A stretch of DNA of 64,000 nt, taken from positions 94,344-158,343 of the forward strand of contig BPKO01000010.1 in NCBI GenBank assembly GCA_026005175.1, given 5' to 3'. Shown piece after piece: positions 25,716 to 35,226 of the stretch (positions are counted from its first letter, which is position 1; every line of letters starts with the position of its first letter). This DNA comes from Candidatus Tectimicrobiota bacterium (GTDB taxonomy: Bacteria > Tectomicrobia > Entotheonellia > Entotheonellales > Entotheonellaceae). The notes below the pieces were generated by a model, which saw only the letters and a program-made list of their open reading frames with translations, did not search any database and was not told where the DNA came from. The translations under genes and the position numbers were made by a program.

Positions 25716-26702
25716 TTAGCTCAGGACCTCGCTTGGCGGTTCGGGAACCTCCCCGGTCGGCCCTTCGGCCACCCGCAGGCACGGGCGCGGGACCCGGTGC
25801 ACGGTGAGCTGGAAAACGTCGGGGCGGGCATAGTGGCCGGCCACGTCCAAGACCCACTTCGGGCCGCGCAGCTGCTGCGGGTCGATCTCGGCATAGAGAA
25901 TGCCCTGCTCCTGGCGCAGCGGACCGGCGATGAAGCGCCCTTCGGGGTCAACGACGGCGCTGTCCCCCACGTTGATCCACTCCGGGGCCTGGGCGTAGTA
26001 CTGGGCCTTAAAGGCCCAGTGATCTGGAAGGTCCGCCTTGCGCATGGCGATCGAGCAGCCCACCACGTAGACACGGCCCTCCTTGGCAATATGGCGCAAG
26101 GTCGAGAGCCAGGGCTGGCCCCGGTCCCAGGTAGGGGCCAGGTACAGCTGCACTCCCCAGGCGTACATGGCGTAGCGCGCCAGGGGCATGTAGTTCTCCC
26201 AGCAAATGAGCCCGCCGAGGCGGGCAAAGGGAGTATCGTACACCGCCAGGGTGCTGCCATCTCCCGGTGCCCACACCATGCGCTCTGGCCCGGTGGGGAC
26301 CAGCTTGCGGTGTTTGCCCATGAGCGCGCCCTGGGCGTCGATGAAAAGCAGGGTGTTGTAGAGGCTGGCATTGCTGGCCTCGCTGTTGCGCTCGTTGACG
26401 CCGATGACCACGTACACGCCGGCCTGGTGTGCTGCCTGGCAGAGCTGGCCGGTGGCGGCATCAGGAACGGTGACCGCCTGGGCCAGGAGTTCGGCGTAGA
26501 GCTCGCCCATAAGGGCGCCCTGCCCTGGGGGGATCGCCCACACCCAGTCGGGGTAAGTGGGGACGAAGGCTTCGGGGAAAACGACCAAGCGTGCCCCGTG
26601 CTGGGCTGCCTCGGCAATGAGGGCGCAGGCCTTGGCCACCGTCGCGCCGCGGTCCAGAAAGACGGGAGCGGTTTGTACAACAGCGATTTTGAAAGTGGAC
26701 AT
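25716..26702 (-). CDS. Nitrilase / carbon-nitrogen hydrolase
   Basis: The 328-residue enzyme has the complete nitrilase triad: Glu44 (VVFPEAF), Lys133 (HRKLVPTG) and Cys167 (GGLICWENY). The CWE(N) surrounding and length match true nitrilases and cyanide hydratases rather than amidases; it should convert an organic nitrile to acid and ammonia. ATG 26702 has GGAG nine bases upstream. A 31-codon reading frame with a stronger ribosome site ends four bases before this start, so translational coupling is possible. Confidence 0.9.
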   Translation of the reverse strand: MSTFKIAVVQTAPVFLDRGATVAKACALIAEAAQHGARLVVFPEAFVPTYPDWVWAIPPGQGALMGELYAELLAQAVTVPDAATGQLCQAAHQAGVYVVIGVNERNSEASNASLYNTLLFIDAQGALMGKHRKLVPTGPERMVWAPGDGSTLAVYDTPFARLGGLICWENYMPLARYAMYAWGVQLYLAPTWDRGQPWLSTLRHIAKEGRVYVVGCSIAMRKADLPDHWAFKAQYYAQAPEWINVGDSAVVDPEGRFIAGPLRQEQGILYAEIDPQQLRGPKWVLDVAGHYARPDVFQLTVHRVPRPCLRVAEGPTGEVPEPPSEVLS

Positions 26703-26706
26703 GTTT

Positions 26707-26802
26707 TCAGTCTCCAAGCAGGCCGGCGGCTGGCACCTCAACCGCGGCTTCTTCCGGGGTTCGGAGGGTGCCGTCTGGGGCGGTTTCTGGTATCTCGCGC
26801 AT
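26707..26802 (-). CDS. Small ORF (31 aa) directly upstream of the nitrilase
   Basis: ATG 26802 is preceded by AAGAGGAGCAAAGTC, a strong ribosome site, and the frame runs 31 codons to TGA 26707-26709, four bases before the nitrilase ATG. The peptide (MREIPETAPDGTLRTPEEAA...) is acidic, Pro/Ala-rich and unlike any family I know. It could be a small protein, or a leader that couples translation of the nitrilase. The remaining 207 bases up to the LuxR-type gene (26803-27009) show no convincing gene. Confidence 0.4.
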   Translation of the reverse strand: MREIPETAPDGTLRTPEEAAVEVPAAGLLGD

Positions 26803-27009
26803 GACTTTGCTCCTCTTGAAGTCAGGGTCTTAACTGCCTCATGTTAACCGGTACGCCATGCGCATGTCGTCTACCCAGGGTTTATTTGGGGGTTTATTTT
26901 GCCTCAAAAGCCCGCCACTCAGCCTCATTCGGGTAGCCAGGTCTCAAGGTCAAAATCTTCGGCAAACAGTACATCGTCTCCACCTGGGGGCATACAGGGC
27001 AAAGGGAAG

Positions 27010-29526
27010 TCACAGCAAATGGAGCTCGCGGGCGCGGGTGACGGCTTGCAGGCGGTTGCGCACCCCGAGCTTGCTGTAAATGCGGTGGGTATGGGCTTTT
27101 ACCGTCCCGGGGGCGACGGCCAAGCGAGCGGCAATGTCGGGATTGGAAAGGCCGCCGGCGAGCAGGCGTAACACCTCCAGCTCGCGAGGGGTAAGGGTGT
27201 CGAGGGGGGTGAAGGCAGGGGGGATTGTCGGCGCCTCTGCGGCGGCCCATTCCACGCGCCACGCCGCCAGCAGCGTCTCCAGCTCGACAGGGGCAGGGGA
27301 AACCGGGTGGCCGGCTTCGCCCAGCAGCCGCTGGGCCATGCTGCGCGTGTCGTGGTCGCTCAGCGGATGTTGGCCGACCCAGGCGATGAGCGCCAGGCCC
27401 TGCTGGGTTTGACCGGTGTGCAGCTTGAGGGCCCCGATCCCCAGGACGATGGCCAGGCGTAGGGGCACGGAGGGCAAGGCGGTCAGCTGCTGCAATGCCT
27501 GAGCAAATTGCGCACGCGCCGTTTGCAACGCCCCGCTGGCCGCAGCCGCATAGCCCAGCCCAATGTGCGCTGCTGCCAGACCACCCCGATCCCCCAGTCC
27601 CTGGTAGAGCGCCACGCTCTGGGCAAAGAATGGCCGTGCCTGCACCGGCTCTCCCTGCTGTAGCGCCAGCCACCCCAGGTGGTGCAACGCCACCGCCATG
27701 CCCTCGGGGTCAGCAAACGCCTGGCGCAGCGCGTAGCTGGCCTGGTAGTGGCGGCGAGCGGCGGCCATGTCGCCTAGGGCACGGGCGACATGGCCCAGGT
27801 TGTTGTGGCAATAGGCCAGGAACCACCGGTTGTCGGTGGCCTCGGCCACGGCAAAGGCCTGACAAGCGCAGTGCTGTGCGGTCACCAAGTCGCCTTGCGC
27901 CAGCGCCGCGTTGCTTAGCACGTGCCAGGCAAACATCACGTTGCCCTGATCGCCACGGGCCTGGCTCTGCTCGCGCGCCAGGGCGCCCAAGCGGGCCGCC
28001 TCGGCGTACGCGCCCTGCACCAGGGCCAGCACCCCCAGAGCCGGCAGCGGATCGGCCTGCCGCCGGCTGGTCACCTCTGGGGGGAGCGCCGCCAGCAGCG
28101 CCTGGCTCTGTTGCAGCGTCGTGGCAGCCGCTTGCAGTTGCCCCAGACGAATCAGCAACCAACCCTGATGCGTCAGGCACTCGGCCAGCGTTCGCTGCGT
28201 CTCAGGGGTGGGCGCTGCCTGCCGCAGGCTGGCCACGGCACGGGCAAACGCCGCCTCTCCTTCCTGGTAGCGGCTCTGGAATTGGCAGAAGAGGGAAAAC
28301 GAGACGGCTGCGGCATCCAGGGCGCTGGCCTCGCGCTGTGCCACAGCCCACGCCCACGCGGCACGAATATCGGCTAGCTCGGCGGCAATGGCCGCCGTGG
28401 CGGCCTGTTGCCCGCCGCCGCGCATGGCAGCGGTATGCCTGCCCAGAAAACGCGTATAGAAACGGCCGTGCGCGGCCTGCACGCGTGCCGCCTCAGCTGG
28501 TGCCGCGTGGAGCCGCTCGCCGGCATACTGCCGCAAGAGGGCGTGCAGCTGGTAGCGGCCGTCAGGGCGAGCCGTCAGCAGGGAATGGTCCACCAGGGTT
28601 GCCAGCAGCGCCGCAGAGGCCCCGGCCACCTGCTGTGCCGCCTCCGGAGCAAACGCGCTCTCAAACACCGACAGGCGCGCCAGCACCGCCTGCGCTTCGG
28701 GGTCGAGGCGCTGCCAGCTCTGGGCAAAAACGGCATGCAAGCTGCGATGCCGCGGCGGCAGGTCTTGCCAGTCGGTGTGCAAGAAGGCAACGCTACGCGC
28801 AATCTCCTCAGCAATAACGGCACAAGGCAGGGTGCGCGTCCAGGCGGCGGCCAGCTCCAAGGCCAGGGGATGGCCCGCCACCAGCCGGCAGATGCGCACC
28901 ACCTCGGTTTTCTGCTCCTGTAAGGAAAAGTCCCAGCGCACGCGGCGCGCCCGCTCTGCAAACAGCTGCACCGCACCAAACGTCTCCGGCCGGTCCGCGT
29001 CGTCTTCTGTCGGGTAGGCCAGTCCGGCTACCGGGTAGCGCCACTCCGGGCGCACTTGGAGCGCCACACGTGAGGTGATCAGCAGCTTGAGAGCGGGGGC
29101 CTGCTGCAGCAGGTCCACCAGCAAGTTGGCACTTGCCAGCAGGCGTTCCAGGCTGTCGAGCACGAGCAGCAGCACCTTGTCGTGCAGAAAGTGACGCAAC
29201 TGGTAGGTCGGCTCGGTGTGGCGGGAACGCGGCAAGCCCAGGGCCTCGGCAAGGGCTATGGCCACCGCTTCAGCGCCGGTGACAGGCTGCAGGGCAACAA
29301 ACACCACACCATCACCAAAAGCCGCCGCCTGGCGCGCGGCGGCCTCCAGGGCAAGGCGCGTTTTTCCGATGCCCCCAGGACCAAGCAGGGTGAGCAGCCG
29401 GCAAGCGGGATCGGCCAGCAAGCGGGCCAGCTCGGCCAGCTCGGCGTGACGGCCGACAAAGGGGGTGGTCGCGGGCGGCAACGCGGACCTGGGCGGCGGC
29501 CGAATGGACCTGGCGCGGCGGCCCAT
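27010..29526 (-). CDS. Large ATP-dependent LuxR-family transcriptional regulator
   Basis: The 838-residue protein is a STAND-type regulator. A P-loop ATPase domain begins near residue 25, with Walker A GPGGIGKT at 49-56 and Walker B LLLVLDSLERLL. TPR-like helical repeats fill about 350-760, and a LuxR helix-turn-helix occupies 778-838 (LTPRELEVLRLLAGGLSNPD, then GTVKAHTHRIYSKLGV). Such proteins sense a ligand or partner through the TPR part and activate nearby operons. ATG 29526 lies 12 bases after the preceding enzyme gene, so it is probably co-transcribed with it. Its target cannot be deduced. Confidence 0.88.
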   Translation of the reverse strand: MGRRARSIRPPPRSALPPATTPFVGRHAELAELARLLADPACRLLTLLGPGGIGKTRLALEAAARQAAAFGDGVVFVALQPVTGAEAVAIALAEALGLPRSRHTEPTYQLRHFLHDKVLLLVLDSLERLLASANLLVDLLQQAPALKLLITSRVALQVRPEWRYPVAGLAYPTEDDADRPETFGAVQLFAERARRVRWDFSLQEQKTEVVRICRLVAGHPLALELAAAWTRTLPCAVIAEEIARSVAFLHTDWQDLPPRHRSLHAVFAQSWQRLDPEAQAVLARLSVFESAFAPEAAQQVAGASAALLATLVDHSLLTARPDGRYQLHALLRQYAGERLHAAPAEAARVQAAHGRFYTRFLGRHTAAMRGGGQQAATAAIAAELADIRAAWAWAVAQREASALDAAAVSFSLFCQFQSRYQEGEAAFARAVASLRQAAPTPETQRTLAECLTHQGWLLIRLGQLQAAATTLQQSQALLAALPPEVTSRRQADPLPALGVLALVQGAYAEAARLGALAREQSQARGDQGNVMFAWHVLSNAALAQGDLVTAQHCACQAFAVAEATDNRWFLAYCHNNLGHVARALGDMAAARRHYQASYALRQAFADPEGMAVALHHLGWLALQQGEPVQARPFFAQSVALYQGLGDRGGLAAAHIGLGYAAAASGALQTARAQFAQALQQLTALPSVPLRLAIVLGIGALKLHTGQTQQGLALIAWVGQHPLSDHDTRSMAQRLLGEAGHPVSPAPVELETLLAAWRVEWAAAEAPTIPPAFTPLDTLTPRELEVLRLLAGGLSNPDIAARLAVAPGTVKAHTHRIYSKLGVRNRLQAVTRARELHLL

Positions 29527-29538
29527 GCGGCGGCCCTC

Positions 29539-30411
29539 TCAGTGTCCCTTTTCCGTGGTTTCGGCTTCTACCTGGTAGAGCGCTGGCAAACCGATGAGGG
29601 CTTCGAGCTGGGCGCGAATAGCCGCCACCTGTTGCGCGGTGAGGGGAAGGCGGCCGGTCTCTTTGAGATGGCGATAGGCTTCGTGCAAGGCGTGCACCGT
29701 CACCACCGCCGGCGTGGTGGCATAGAGGATGAGCTGGTACCCCAGAGCCGCATACTCCTGCACCGAGAGGTCGTCGGCCCCGGCGATGACCACCAGCGGC
29801 ACGTCGGGCACCGCCTGGCGGAAAAACGCCAGGTCCTCGCGCTGCCGCACTCCCCGCGGCATGATGGCGTCGACGCCCAGGTCGCGCAGTGCCCGGCCGC
29901 GGCGCACCAGTTCCTCGCGTCCCCCTTCCACCGCCGAAAAGGCGTCGGTGCGGGCGATGAGCAAAAAGTCCGGGTCGCGGCGGGCCTGCCGGGCATAGGT
30001 GAGGCGCTCGAGGAACACCTCCAGTGGCACGATGTGCTCCAGGCCTTTGTGGTACGAGGCGCGCTTGGGGTAGACCTGGTCTTCGAGGTGAATGCCGGCC
30101 AGGCCGGCGGCTTCGAACTCGCGCACGCAGCGCATGACGTGCAGGGCATCGCCGTACCCGGTGCCGGCGTCGGCCAGCACCGGCACCGCCACCGCCCGCG
30201 CCACCCGGCGCGCCACCGCCACCTGCTCGCTCAGGGTGAGCAGGGGTTCGGTGATGGCCGTGTGCGCCCCGGTGCTGTAGCCGCCCACGTAGACGGCCGG
30301 AAAGCCCAGCGCCTGCACCACCAGGGCGCCCAGCGGGTCGTAGGCACCGGGAACCACCAGGGTTTCGCCCCGGCGCAGGCGCTCGCGCAGCTGCTGTCGC
30401 GGGGTAGACAT
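29539..30411 (-). CDS. Isocitrate lyase/PEP mutase family enzyme
   Basis: The 290-residue TIM-barrel enzyme matches the PEP mutase/isocitrate lyase superfamily, for example carboxyvinyl-carboxyphosphonate mutase, oxaloacetate decarboxylase or 2-methylisocitrate lyase. Visible are YVGGYSTGAH near residue 42, the Mg-binding segment PVLADAGTGYGD, HLEDQVYPKRASYHKG in place of the lyase KRCGH loop, and LIARTDAF. Without the KRCGH cysteine, true isocitrate lyase activity is unlikely. ATG 30411 follows GAGGGAGGAGCGGCC. It is the first gene of an operon with the LuxR-type regulator. Confidence 0.82.
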   Translation of the reverse strand: MSTPRQQLRERLRRGETLVVPGAYDPLGALVVQALGFPAVYVGGYSTGAHTAITEPLLTLSEQVAVARRVARAVAVPVLADAGTGYGDALHVMRCVREFEAAGLAGIHLEDQVYPKRASYHKGLEHIVPLEVFLERLTYARQARRDPDFLLIARTDAFSAVEGGREELVRRGRALRDLGVDAIMPRGVRQREDLAFFRQAVPDVPLVVIAGADDLSVQEYAALGYQLILYATTPAVVTVHALHEAYRHLKETGRLPLTAQQVAAIRAQLEALIGLPALYQVEAETTEKGH

Positions 30412-30679
30412 GGCCGCTCCTCCCTCATGCCGCATTCCCTTGTACCATAATTGTTCAGGTGGGGCAATGGACACAGCGGCGCAGCGCTTCTTCGACCGCC
30501 GCCTGGGGCCTGCGCGGGGGCTGCCTCCGACATGCTGAGGGTCCCCAGGCTGAGCCCCCAAAGACGTCTTGCCGCAGCGGCTGCGGGGTGCGCTTGGCGA
30601 GGCGATAGCTCCTAGACGCCGCGCTACAATGGCCTGCCCGCACGGCCCACAGACCCCGCTTGGGCTGAGAGCGCCCGAA

Positions 30680-30838
30680 TCAGTCCAAGATAAGTTTCGG
30701 CAGACAGAGATTGCCGTCCCAGGCGAACTCCGGCCAAGTGCAACGGGCTGACTTTTCCGCTGCAGCATGAGAACCGCCGCTGAAGCGGACGAGCACCCAG
30801 AGGAGCATGAAAGTACTTGCAATCCAATTATGGGTCAT
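30680..30838 (-). CDS. Small secreted protein (52 aa), unknown
   Basis: ATG 30838 follows ACGGAGGAGACC, a strong ribosome site. The 52-residue product starts with a likely Sec signal peptide (MTHNWIASTFMLLWVLVRFS, then GGSHAAAEKSA) and leaves a mature peptide of roughly 25-28 residues with two Cys flanking an aromatic stretch (CTWPEFAWDGNLC). I recognise no family. It lies at the edge of the transposon-rich island and could be a truncated remnant. The gap 30412-30679 towards the PEP-mutase-family gene shows no other gene. Confidence 0.45.
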   Translation of the reverse strand: MTHNWIASTFMLLWVLVRFSGGSHAAAEKSARCTWPEFAWDGNLCLPKLILD

Positions 30839-30889
30839 GGTCTCCTCCGTACACCATACGGGTATCACCACAAAATGGAGGAGTTCGCC

Positions 30890-31490
30890 ATGACCCTGCC
30901 TCGATGAGACTACAAGCAGAGGGCCAAAGCCAGAGCGCGTCGCCTCCAGGTATCTGTCTCATTAGTAGGTGACAGGCGAGGCCATCGCCCCCTACCCTCC
31001 GCAGAGCAGATGGCCCGCGCGGGTCAAGGGTGCCAAGACACGGACCGGCAGTGGGAAGAGGCTTGCTACCGCATGGGCTGTGAGCAGGCCCGGCAGGAAG
31101 CGCGGTGTTGGCTGCAGGCGATGGAACAACGCCTCCATGAGCAGCGTCCCGCCTCCTGGCGGACCCTTGGTTGGCGAGCGTCTGGTGACGCGCTTTGGCG
31201 AAGTGCAGGTGCAGCGCCGACGCTACCGCGATGCGCAAGGCAGGTGCCGTTTCCTGTTGGACGAATCCCTGGGCTGGGAACAGGGAACGCCCCCCACTTA
31301 CAGGCCCAGCTTCGAGGCCAGCCGGCTGCCCTTGCGGCAGGTCAGCCACACGGTGGCCGCGCTGAGGGCAGGAGTGCTGGCGCCTGCCAGGGGGCATCGG
31401 GGGGTGAGGCGCGTGGCGCACAAGGTGCTGGCCGCCGAGCAGGCCAGCTGGGCGGAGCGGCATCAGGTGCAGGCGCCTGTTGGGCGGCCA
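30890..31490 (+). pseudogene. Decayed UPF0236/ISLre2-like transposase remnant
   Basis: ATG 30890 has GGAGG ahead, but the frame is stopped by TGA at codon 6, continues open as DYKQRAKARARRLQ and later MEQRLHEQRP, then must shift frame near 31160-31185 into RLVTRFGEVQVQRRRYRDAQ and FLLDESLGWEQG. These last segments are characteristic of UPF0236/ISLre2-related transposases (a conserved RTRFGEV-x-RRRYR block). The catalytic half is missing or scrambled after about 31330, where the remnant abuts the FAD monooxygenase end. It is the left boundary of the 31-38.7 kb island. Confidence 0.65.
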
Positions 31491-31497
31491 TTCGCAA

Positions 31498-32825
31498 TTA
31501 CCCCCGCAGCACCCGCCACATGATCCCCGGCCGCATCAGACTCTGCGGCGGGGCCAGCAGGCTGGCCACGTCGTTGAAGGCTTTCGCCACCACCGGGTCG
31601 CGGTGCGCCGCCTTGTGCAGTCGCGCCATGTAAGCGTTGATGAAGCGGAGGGCCGGCGTGCGTTTCCCTTCCGCCTCCGGGAAACGCAGGTCGCCGCTGA
31701 CCACGATCTGCCAGGGGATGTCGATGCTCCGCGCCGCCCGGCGGAAGAAGCGCCGCCACAAGCCCTTCGCCTCCCCGGCGCAACTCGTGCTGTAAATCCA
31801 GCGCCTCCATCGCCGCCACCGACATCCCCTGGCCGTAAATCGGGTTGAAGCTGCACAGGGCATCGCCAAAAACGAGAAAGCCCTCCGGGAATCGGGTCAG
31901 GCGTTCATACCGCCGGCGCTCGTTGGCTCTAACGCGATAGGGCAGAAAATCGGAAAGCGGCTCGGCGTCTTTGATCACCTCATAGACCTCCGGCGCGGTA
32001 AGGCTCCTTGCAAAAGCCAGAAAGCCTTTTTCCTCCCTCGGCGGCGCGTCGCCGGCAAAGCCGATCAGCGTGAGCGTCCAGCGTTCCCCTTCTTGAGCCA
32101 GCATGACGGCGCCTCGTTTGCGTTCCGGGGAAAGGGTGACGATGACCACCTTTGCGCCGTTCAGGTGTTCCGGACGCCGGCGATAAAGCCGGGTCATCCC
32201 GGCCAGGTTGACCGTCACCCGTTCCTCTGCCGGAGGCGTATAGCCCATGTCTGCCAGCCATTTCGGCGCGCGGGAGCCGCGGCCGCTGGCGTCCACCACC
32301 AGGTCGGCTTCCAGCACCTCTTCGGCGCTGCCGCCGGCCCGGCGCAGGGTGCGCACGCCCAGCCACCCGCCCGGCGCGTTCAGACGGAACCAGCCCCAGG
32401 GCGTCACACTGTTCGATGGCCGTCACATTGGGCAGGGCCAGCAGCCGCTGCCGCACATACCCTTCCAGCAGCGGCCGGCTGACCATCAGCGCACCGTTTC
32501 GCCCGTCCTCATTGGTGAAACGGGCGTGATAGCCGCCGCCGTCGAACCAGATCAGCTCGTTTTCGGGCCGGTCGAGGAAGGGCGCGCCCTGTGCCATCAG
32601 GTCGGCCGTCAGGCCGGGGAAGAACCCCTCCAGAATCTCGCCGCCCCGCAGCAGCAGCGCGTGGGTATGCCGGCCCTGGGGCACCCCCTTACGGTTCTCG
32701 CCGATGGGCGGGAAGGCGTCCCGCTCGATGAGGGTCACCTGCTGGTAAAAGTCGGCCAGGGCGCGGGCGGCCAGCAGTCCGCCCATACTGGCCCCGATGA
32801 CGATGGCATGGTTTTGACCTGCCAT
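31498..32825 (-). CDS. FAD-dependent monooxygenase, frameshifted as sequenced
   Basis: Three overlapping frames together encode one flavin monooxygenase of about 440 residues. The N-terminal FAD site is [20 protein letters not shown], the middle has [18 protein letters not shown], and the second FAD motif is [20 protein letters not shown] (GD-x6-P). The frame breaks near 32358-32360 and 31773-31776; deleting one base from each C-run (one G on the coding strand) restores a continuous family-like protein ending at TAA 31498-31500. ATG 32825 follows AAAGGAGAAAACC. It is the last gene of a cluster with a hydrolase, a SnoaL-like protein and a methyltransferase, suggesting secondary-metabolite or aromatic-compound modification. 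Confidence 0.78.
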
Positions 32826-32836
32826 GGTTTTCTCCT

Positions 32837-33706
32837 TTACGCTTCCAGTTGCTTCTGCAAAAACGGAATGAGCGCACCGGCCACGGCTTCAGGATCGTCG
32901 GCGAAGGGCCAGTGGCCGCTCTGCTCCAGAATCACGATCCGGGCGCGGGGGAAGAACTCTTGCTGGCGCTCGGCAAAGCGCACCGGCACGTATGGGTCGG
33001 CCGCGCCCCAGATGACCAATGCTGGCACGTCCAGTTGCCGGAAGAGCGCTCCCAGGGCCTCGGCCATCTGGCCGGGGTTGTTCGTGGCCCGGTAGAGGCG
33101 CAGCACCGCCCGCTTGGTGCCCCGGTCCAGGTCGCGATACATGCGGTCCACCATGGCTTTGGGCAGGCCGCGGGGGTTGGTGCGCTGGATCAAGAAACCA
33201 AACCCGAAGCGGGTCGTTGTGGCCTGGAAGACCTCCCCCAGGATGCGGCGTGCGCCAGATGCGCGCCAGGGAGTGCCAGCGGTAGCCGGGCATGAGGCCG
33301 ATGTTGATCAGGGTCACGCTGCAGAGCCGCTCCGGGTGTTGGGCGGCCCAGGTCAGGCCCCACGGCCCGCCGAAGTCGTGCAGCACCAGGTGCGCCCGCC
33401 GCTTTACGCCCAGGTGGTTGAGGATGCCCTCCAGGTGGCGGGCATAGCCTTCCACGGTGTAGTCGAAGTCCTTGGGCTTGTCGGCCTGGCCGAAGCCGGG
33501 CATGTCCGGAGCCACGGCCCGGGCGAAGCCGCCCACCCGGCCCACCAGGTCGCGCCAGTCCTCCGACGAGCCGGGGTTGCCGTGGACGAAGACCACGGCT
33601 TCAGCGCTGTGCCGGTCGCCGCTCTCCAGATAAGGGGAGCGGATGCCCTGATAGGTGACCGCGCCCGGTTACTTCAGCGGAATGTATTGTGACTGATGGC
33701 GGTCAT
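32837..33706 (-). pseudogene. Alpha/beta hydrolase, frameshifted
   Basis: The sequence encodes an alpha/beta-hydrolase of haloalkane-dehalogenase/epoxide-hydrolase style: oxyanion region VFVHGNPGSSEDW, nucleophile-elbow candidate LVLHDFGGPWGLTWA (Asp as nucleophile), acid-region PALVIWGAADPYVP and a C-terminal His in EQSGHWPFADDP. The frame breaks near 33248-33249 (one extra G/C), and the start region is also disrupted: ATG 33706 behind AAAAGGAGGGCATA reads only ten codons (MTAISHNTFR) before a stop, with the main frame resuming shortly afterwards. It may be a true pseudogene or carry several base errors. Confidence 0.72.
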
Positions 33707-33743
33707 TATGCCCTCCTTTTGTTTTGCCCCGACAAATACGAAT

Positions 33744-34172
33744 TCATCCGCCTTCCCCCCAGGCGGCCCGGAAGTTCGGGCCGGTGTCGAAGATGAAATC
33801 CTGGATGTGCACTGCCTTGCCTCGCCGCAGGGTCGTCACGGTGACGCCGCTGTTTTGACCCTGCCGGCCCTGGCGGTTGACGACCTCCACATCCCAGCGG
33901 GTGACCACCACGTTATTGCCCACCATGTCGAACAGGTTGGCCACCGCCACCCGGCGCACGGTGAAGCGCAGGGTGGGAAACTGCTCGAAGAACTGCTCGA
34001 ACCAGCGGGCCACCGCCTCCTTGCCGGTATGCACGCCGCTGGCGCGCACGTCGCCGGGAAAGATGAAGGTGACCTCATCGGCCAGGTTCGACAGCACCGC
34101 TTTCAGATCGTGGCGGTTGAAGGCCTGATAGATGGCCGGGGTTTTGCGTTGGGCAAGCCAGGCGCCGATCAT
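33744..34172 (-). CDS. SnoaL/NTF2-like protein
   Basis: The 142-residue protein has the SnoaL-like cone fold pattern: IYQAFNRHDLKAVLSNLADE at the N-terminus, FIFPGDVRASGVHTGKEAVARWF, and a terminal beta sheet (VTVTTLRRGKAVHIQDFIFD). Members are polyketide cyclases, ketosteroid isomerase-like enzymes or small-molecule binders. ATG 34172 follows AATAAGGAGAAAAACAGCG. It sits between the methyltransferase and the hydrolase on one strand with 14 and 37 base gaps, so the cluster is an operon. Confidence 0.8.
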   Translation of the reverse strand: MIGAWLAQRKTPAIYQAFNRHDLKAVLSNLADEVTFIFPGDVRASGVHTGKEAVARWFEQFFEQFPTLRFTVRRVAVANLFDMVGNNVVVTRWDVEVVNRQGRQGQNSGVTVTTLRRGKAVHIQDFIFDTGPNFRAAWGEGG

Positions 34173-34186
34173 CGCTGTTTTTCTCC

Positions 34187-35035
34187 TTATTCCTTCCGTG
34201 CCCAGGCAGCGATCAGCGGCGGGGTCATCAAAGTGCAGTCTTTCTCCACCGCCTCCTGTCGCATGCGCTCGGCCAGGGTGTCCACCTGCACCTCTTCGGC
34301 GGTGGCCACGCCGGTCTGCTGCATGAGCGGTAAAACGGTACGGGTCGTCTGGGCGATCCACTCGTAGATAGGCGAATTCACCCCGCGCTCGACGCGCTGC
34401 ATGGCCAGCATCTCCGGCGCCGGCAGACCGGCCTGTTGAAAAATGGATCCCAGCTTGAAGGCGATGCGACCGTCGATGCCGGCGCGGGCAAAGGCCTGAT
34501 TGATCCGGGTGCCGGCTGCAACATAGGTTTCGCATAGAGGGTGGGACATGATTTCCGGCGGAGGCGAAGGCAGCAGATCCAGCTCCTGAAAGGCGACGAT
34601 GCCGCCGGACTTCACGAACGCCAGCAGCCGGCGCAGCACGGCCGCCGGGTCGGGAAAGTACATCAGCACCAGCCGGCCGATCAGGGCGTCTACCGGCTCG
34701 CCGTCGAGCTGAAAATCGGCCAGGTCGGCGGCGATGAACTGCACGTTGCTCAGCCCGGCGCTTTGTGCCCGCTGTTGGGCGAAGGCGATGGCCTCCGGTG
34801 CTTTGTCCACGCCGATGACCGTCCCTTCCGGCCCGACGAATTTGGCGGCCAGGAACGAGACATCCCCGGCGCCGCAGCCCACATCCAGCACCCGCATGCC
34901 GGGCGCCATGCCGGCCTTGAGCAGCATGATTTCGGTCAGCTCGTCGAAGAAGCGCCCCTGTTGCACCAGGCGCTCCAGCTCGGGCTGCGAGTGGCCCAGG
35001 GTGTATAGGTTGGACAGCCTTTGGGTGGATTCCAT
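34187..35035 (-). CDS. SAM-dependent methyltransferase
   Basis: The 282-residue class I methyltransferase has motif I VLDVGCGAGDVSFLAA near residue 50 and an acidic residue after strand 2 (VIGVDKAPEAI), with motif post-II PVDALIGRLVLMYFPD. A C-terminal substrate-binding region follows. ATG 35035 is preceded by AATGGAGGTGCAAA; the longer open frame upstream crosses a terminator and is rejected. As first gene of the island operon it probably methylates the same small molecule that the FAD monooxygenase and hydrolase act on; the product is unknown. Confidence 0.86.
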   Translation of the reverse strand: MESTQRLSNLYTLGHSQPELERLVQQGRFFDELTEIMLLKAGMAPGMRVLDVGCGAGDVSFLAAKFVGPEGTVIGVDKAPEAIAFAQQRAQSAGLSNVQFIAADLADFQLDGEPVDALIGRLVLMYFPDPAAVLRRLLAFVKSGGIVAFQELDLLPSPPPEIMSHPLCETYVAAGTRINQAFARAGIDGRIAFKLGSIFQQAGLPAPEMLAMQRVERGVNSPIYEWIAQTTRTVLPLMQQTGVATAEEVQVDTLAERMRQEAVEKDCTLMTPPLIAAWARKE

Positions 35036-35154
35036 TTTGCACCTCCATTGATGTTGGACATATCTACAAATATCAGCCGGTAGCGTTTCTTCAGAGGGCA
35101 GTATGGTGCAGAGGACTGCTAACTCTCCAGGCAAGAAACTGCTAAATTTTTGCC

Positions 35155-35190
35155 AAAAAAAGAGGACGGTCACCTCCCAGGTGGCCGTCC
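35155..35190 (-). terminator. Rho-independent terminator after the STAND regulator gene
   Basis: Read on the minus strand, a 12-bp stem (35190-35179 with 35175-35164, loop of three G) is followed by TC and seven T (complement of the A-run 35155-35161). One G-U pair is present. It lies 37 bases after the regulator stop and separates it from the methyltransferase operon on the same strand. Confidence 0.85.
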
Positions 35191-35226
35191 CCTTGAGACT
35201 GAGGGATAAGCTTCTGACGAATTGAT

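Noticed and set aside
26910-27000. 22-codon acidic frame on the minus strand ending near 26920
   Set aside because: No ribosome site and no independent support; might be a gene remnant but cannot be defended.
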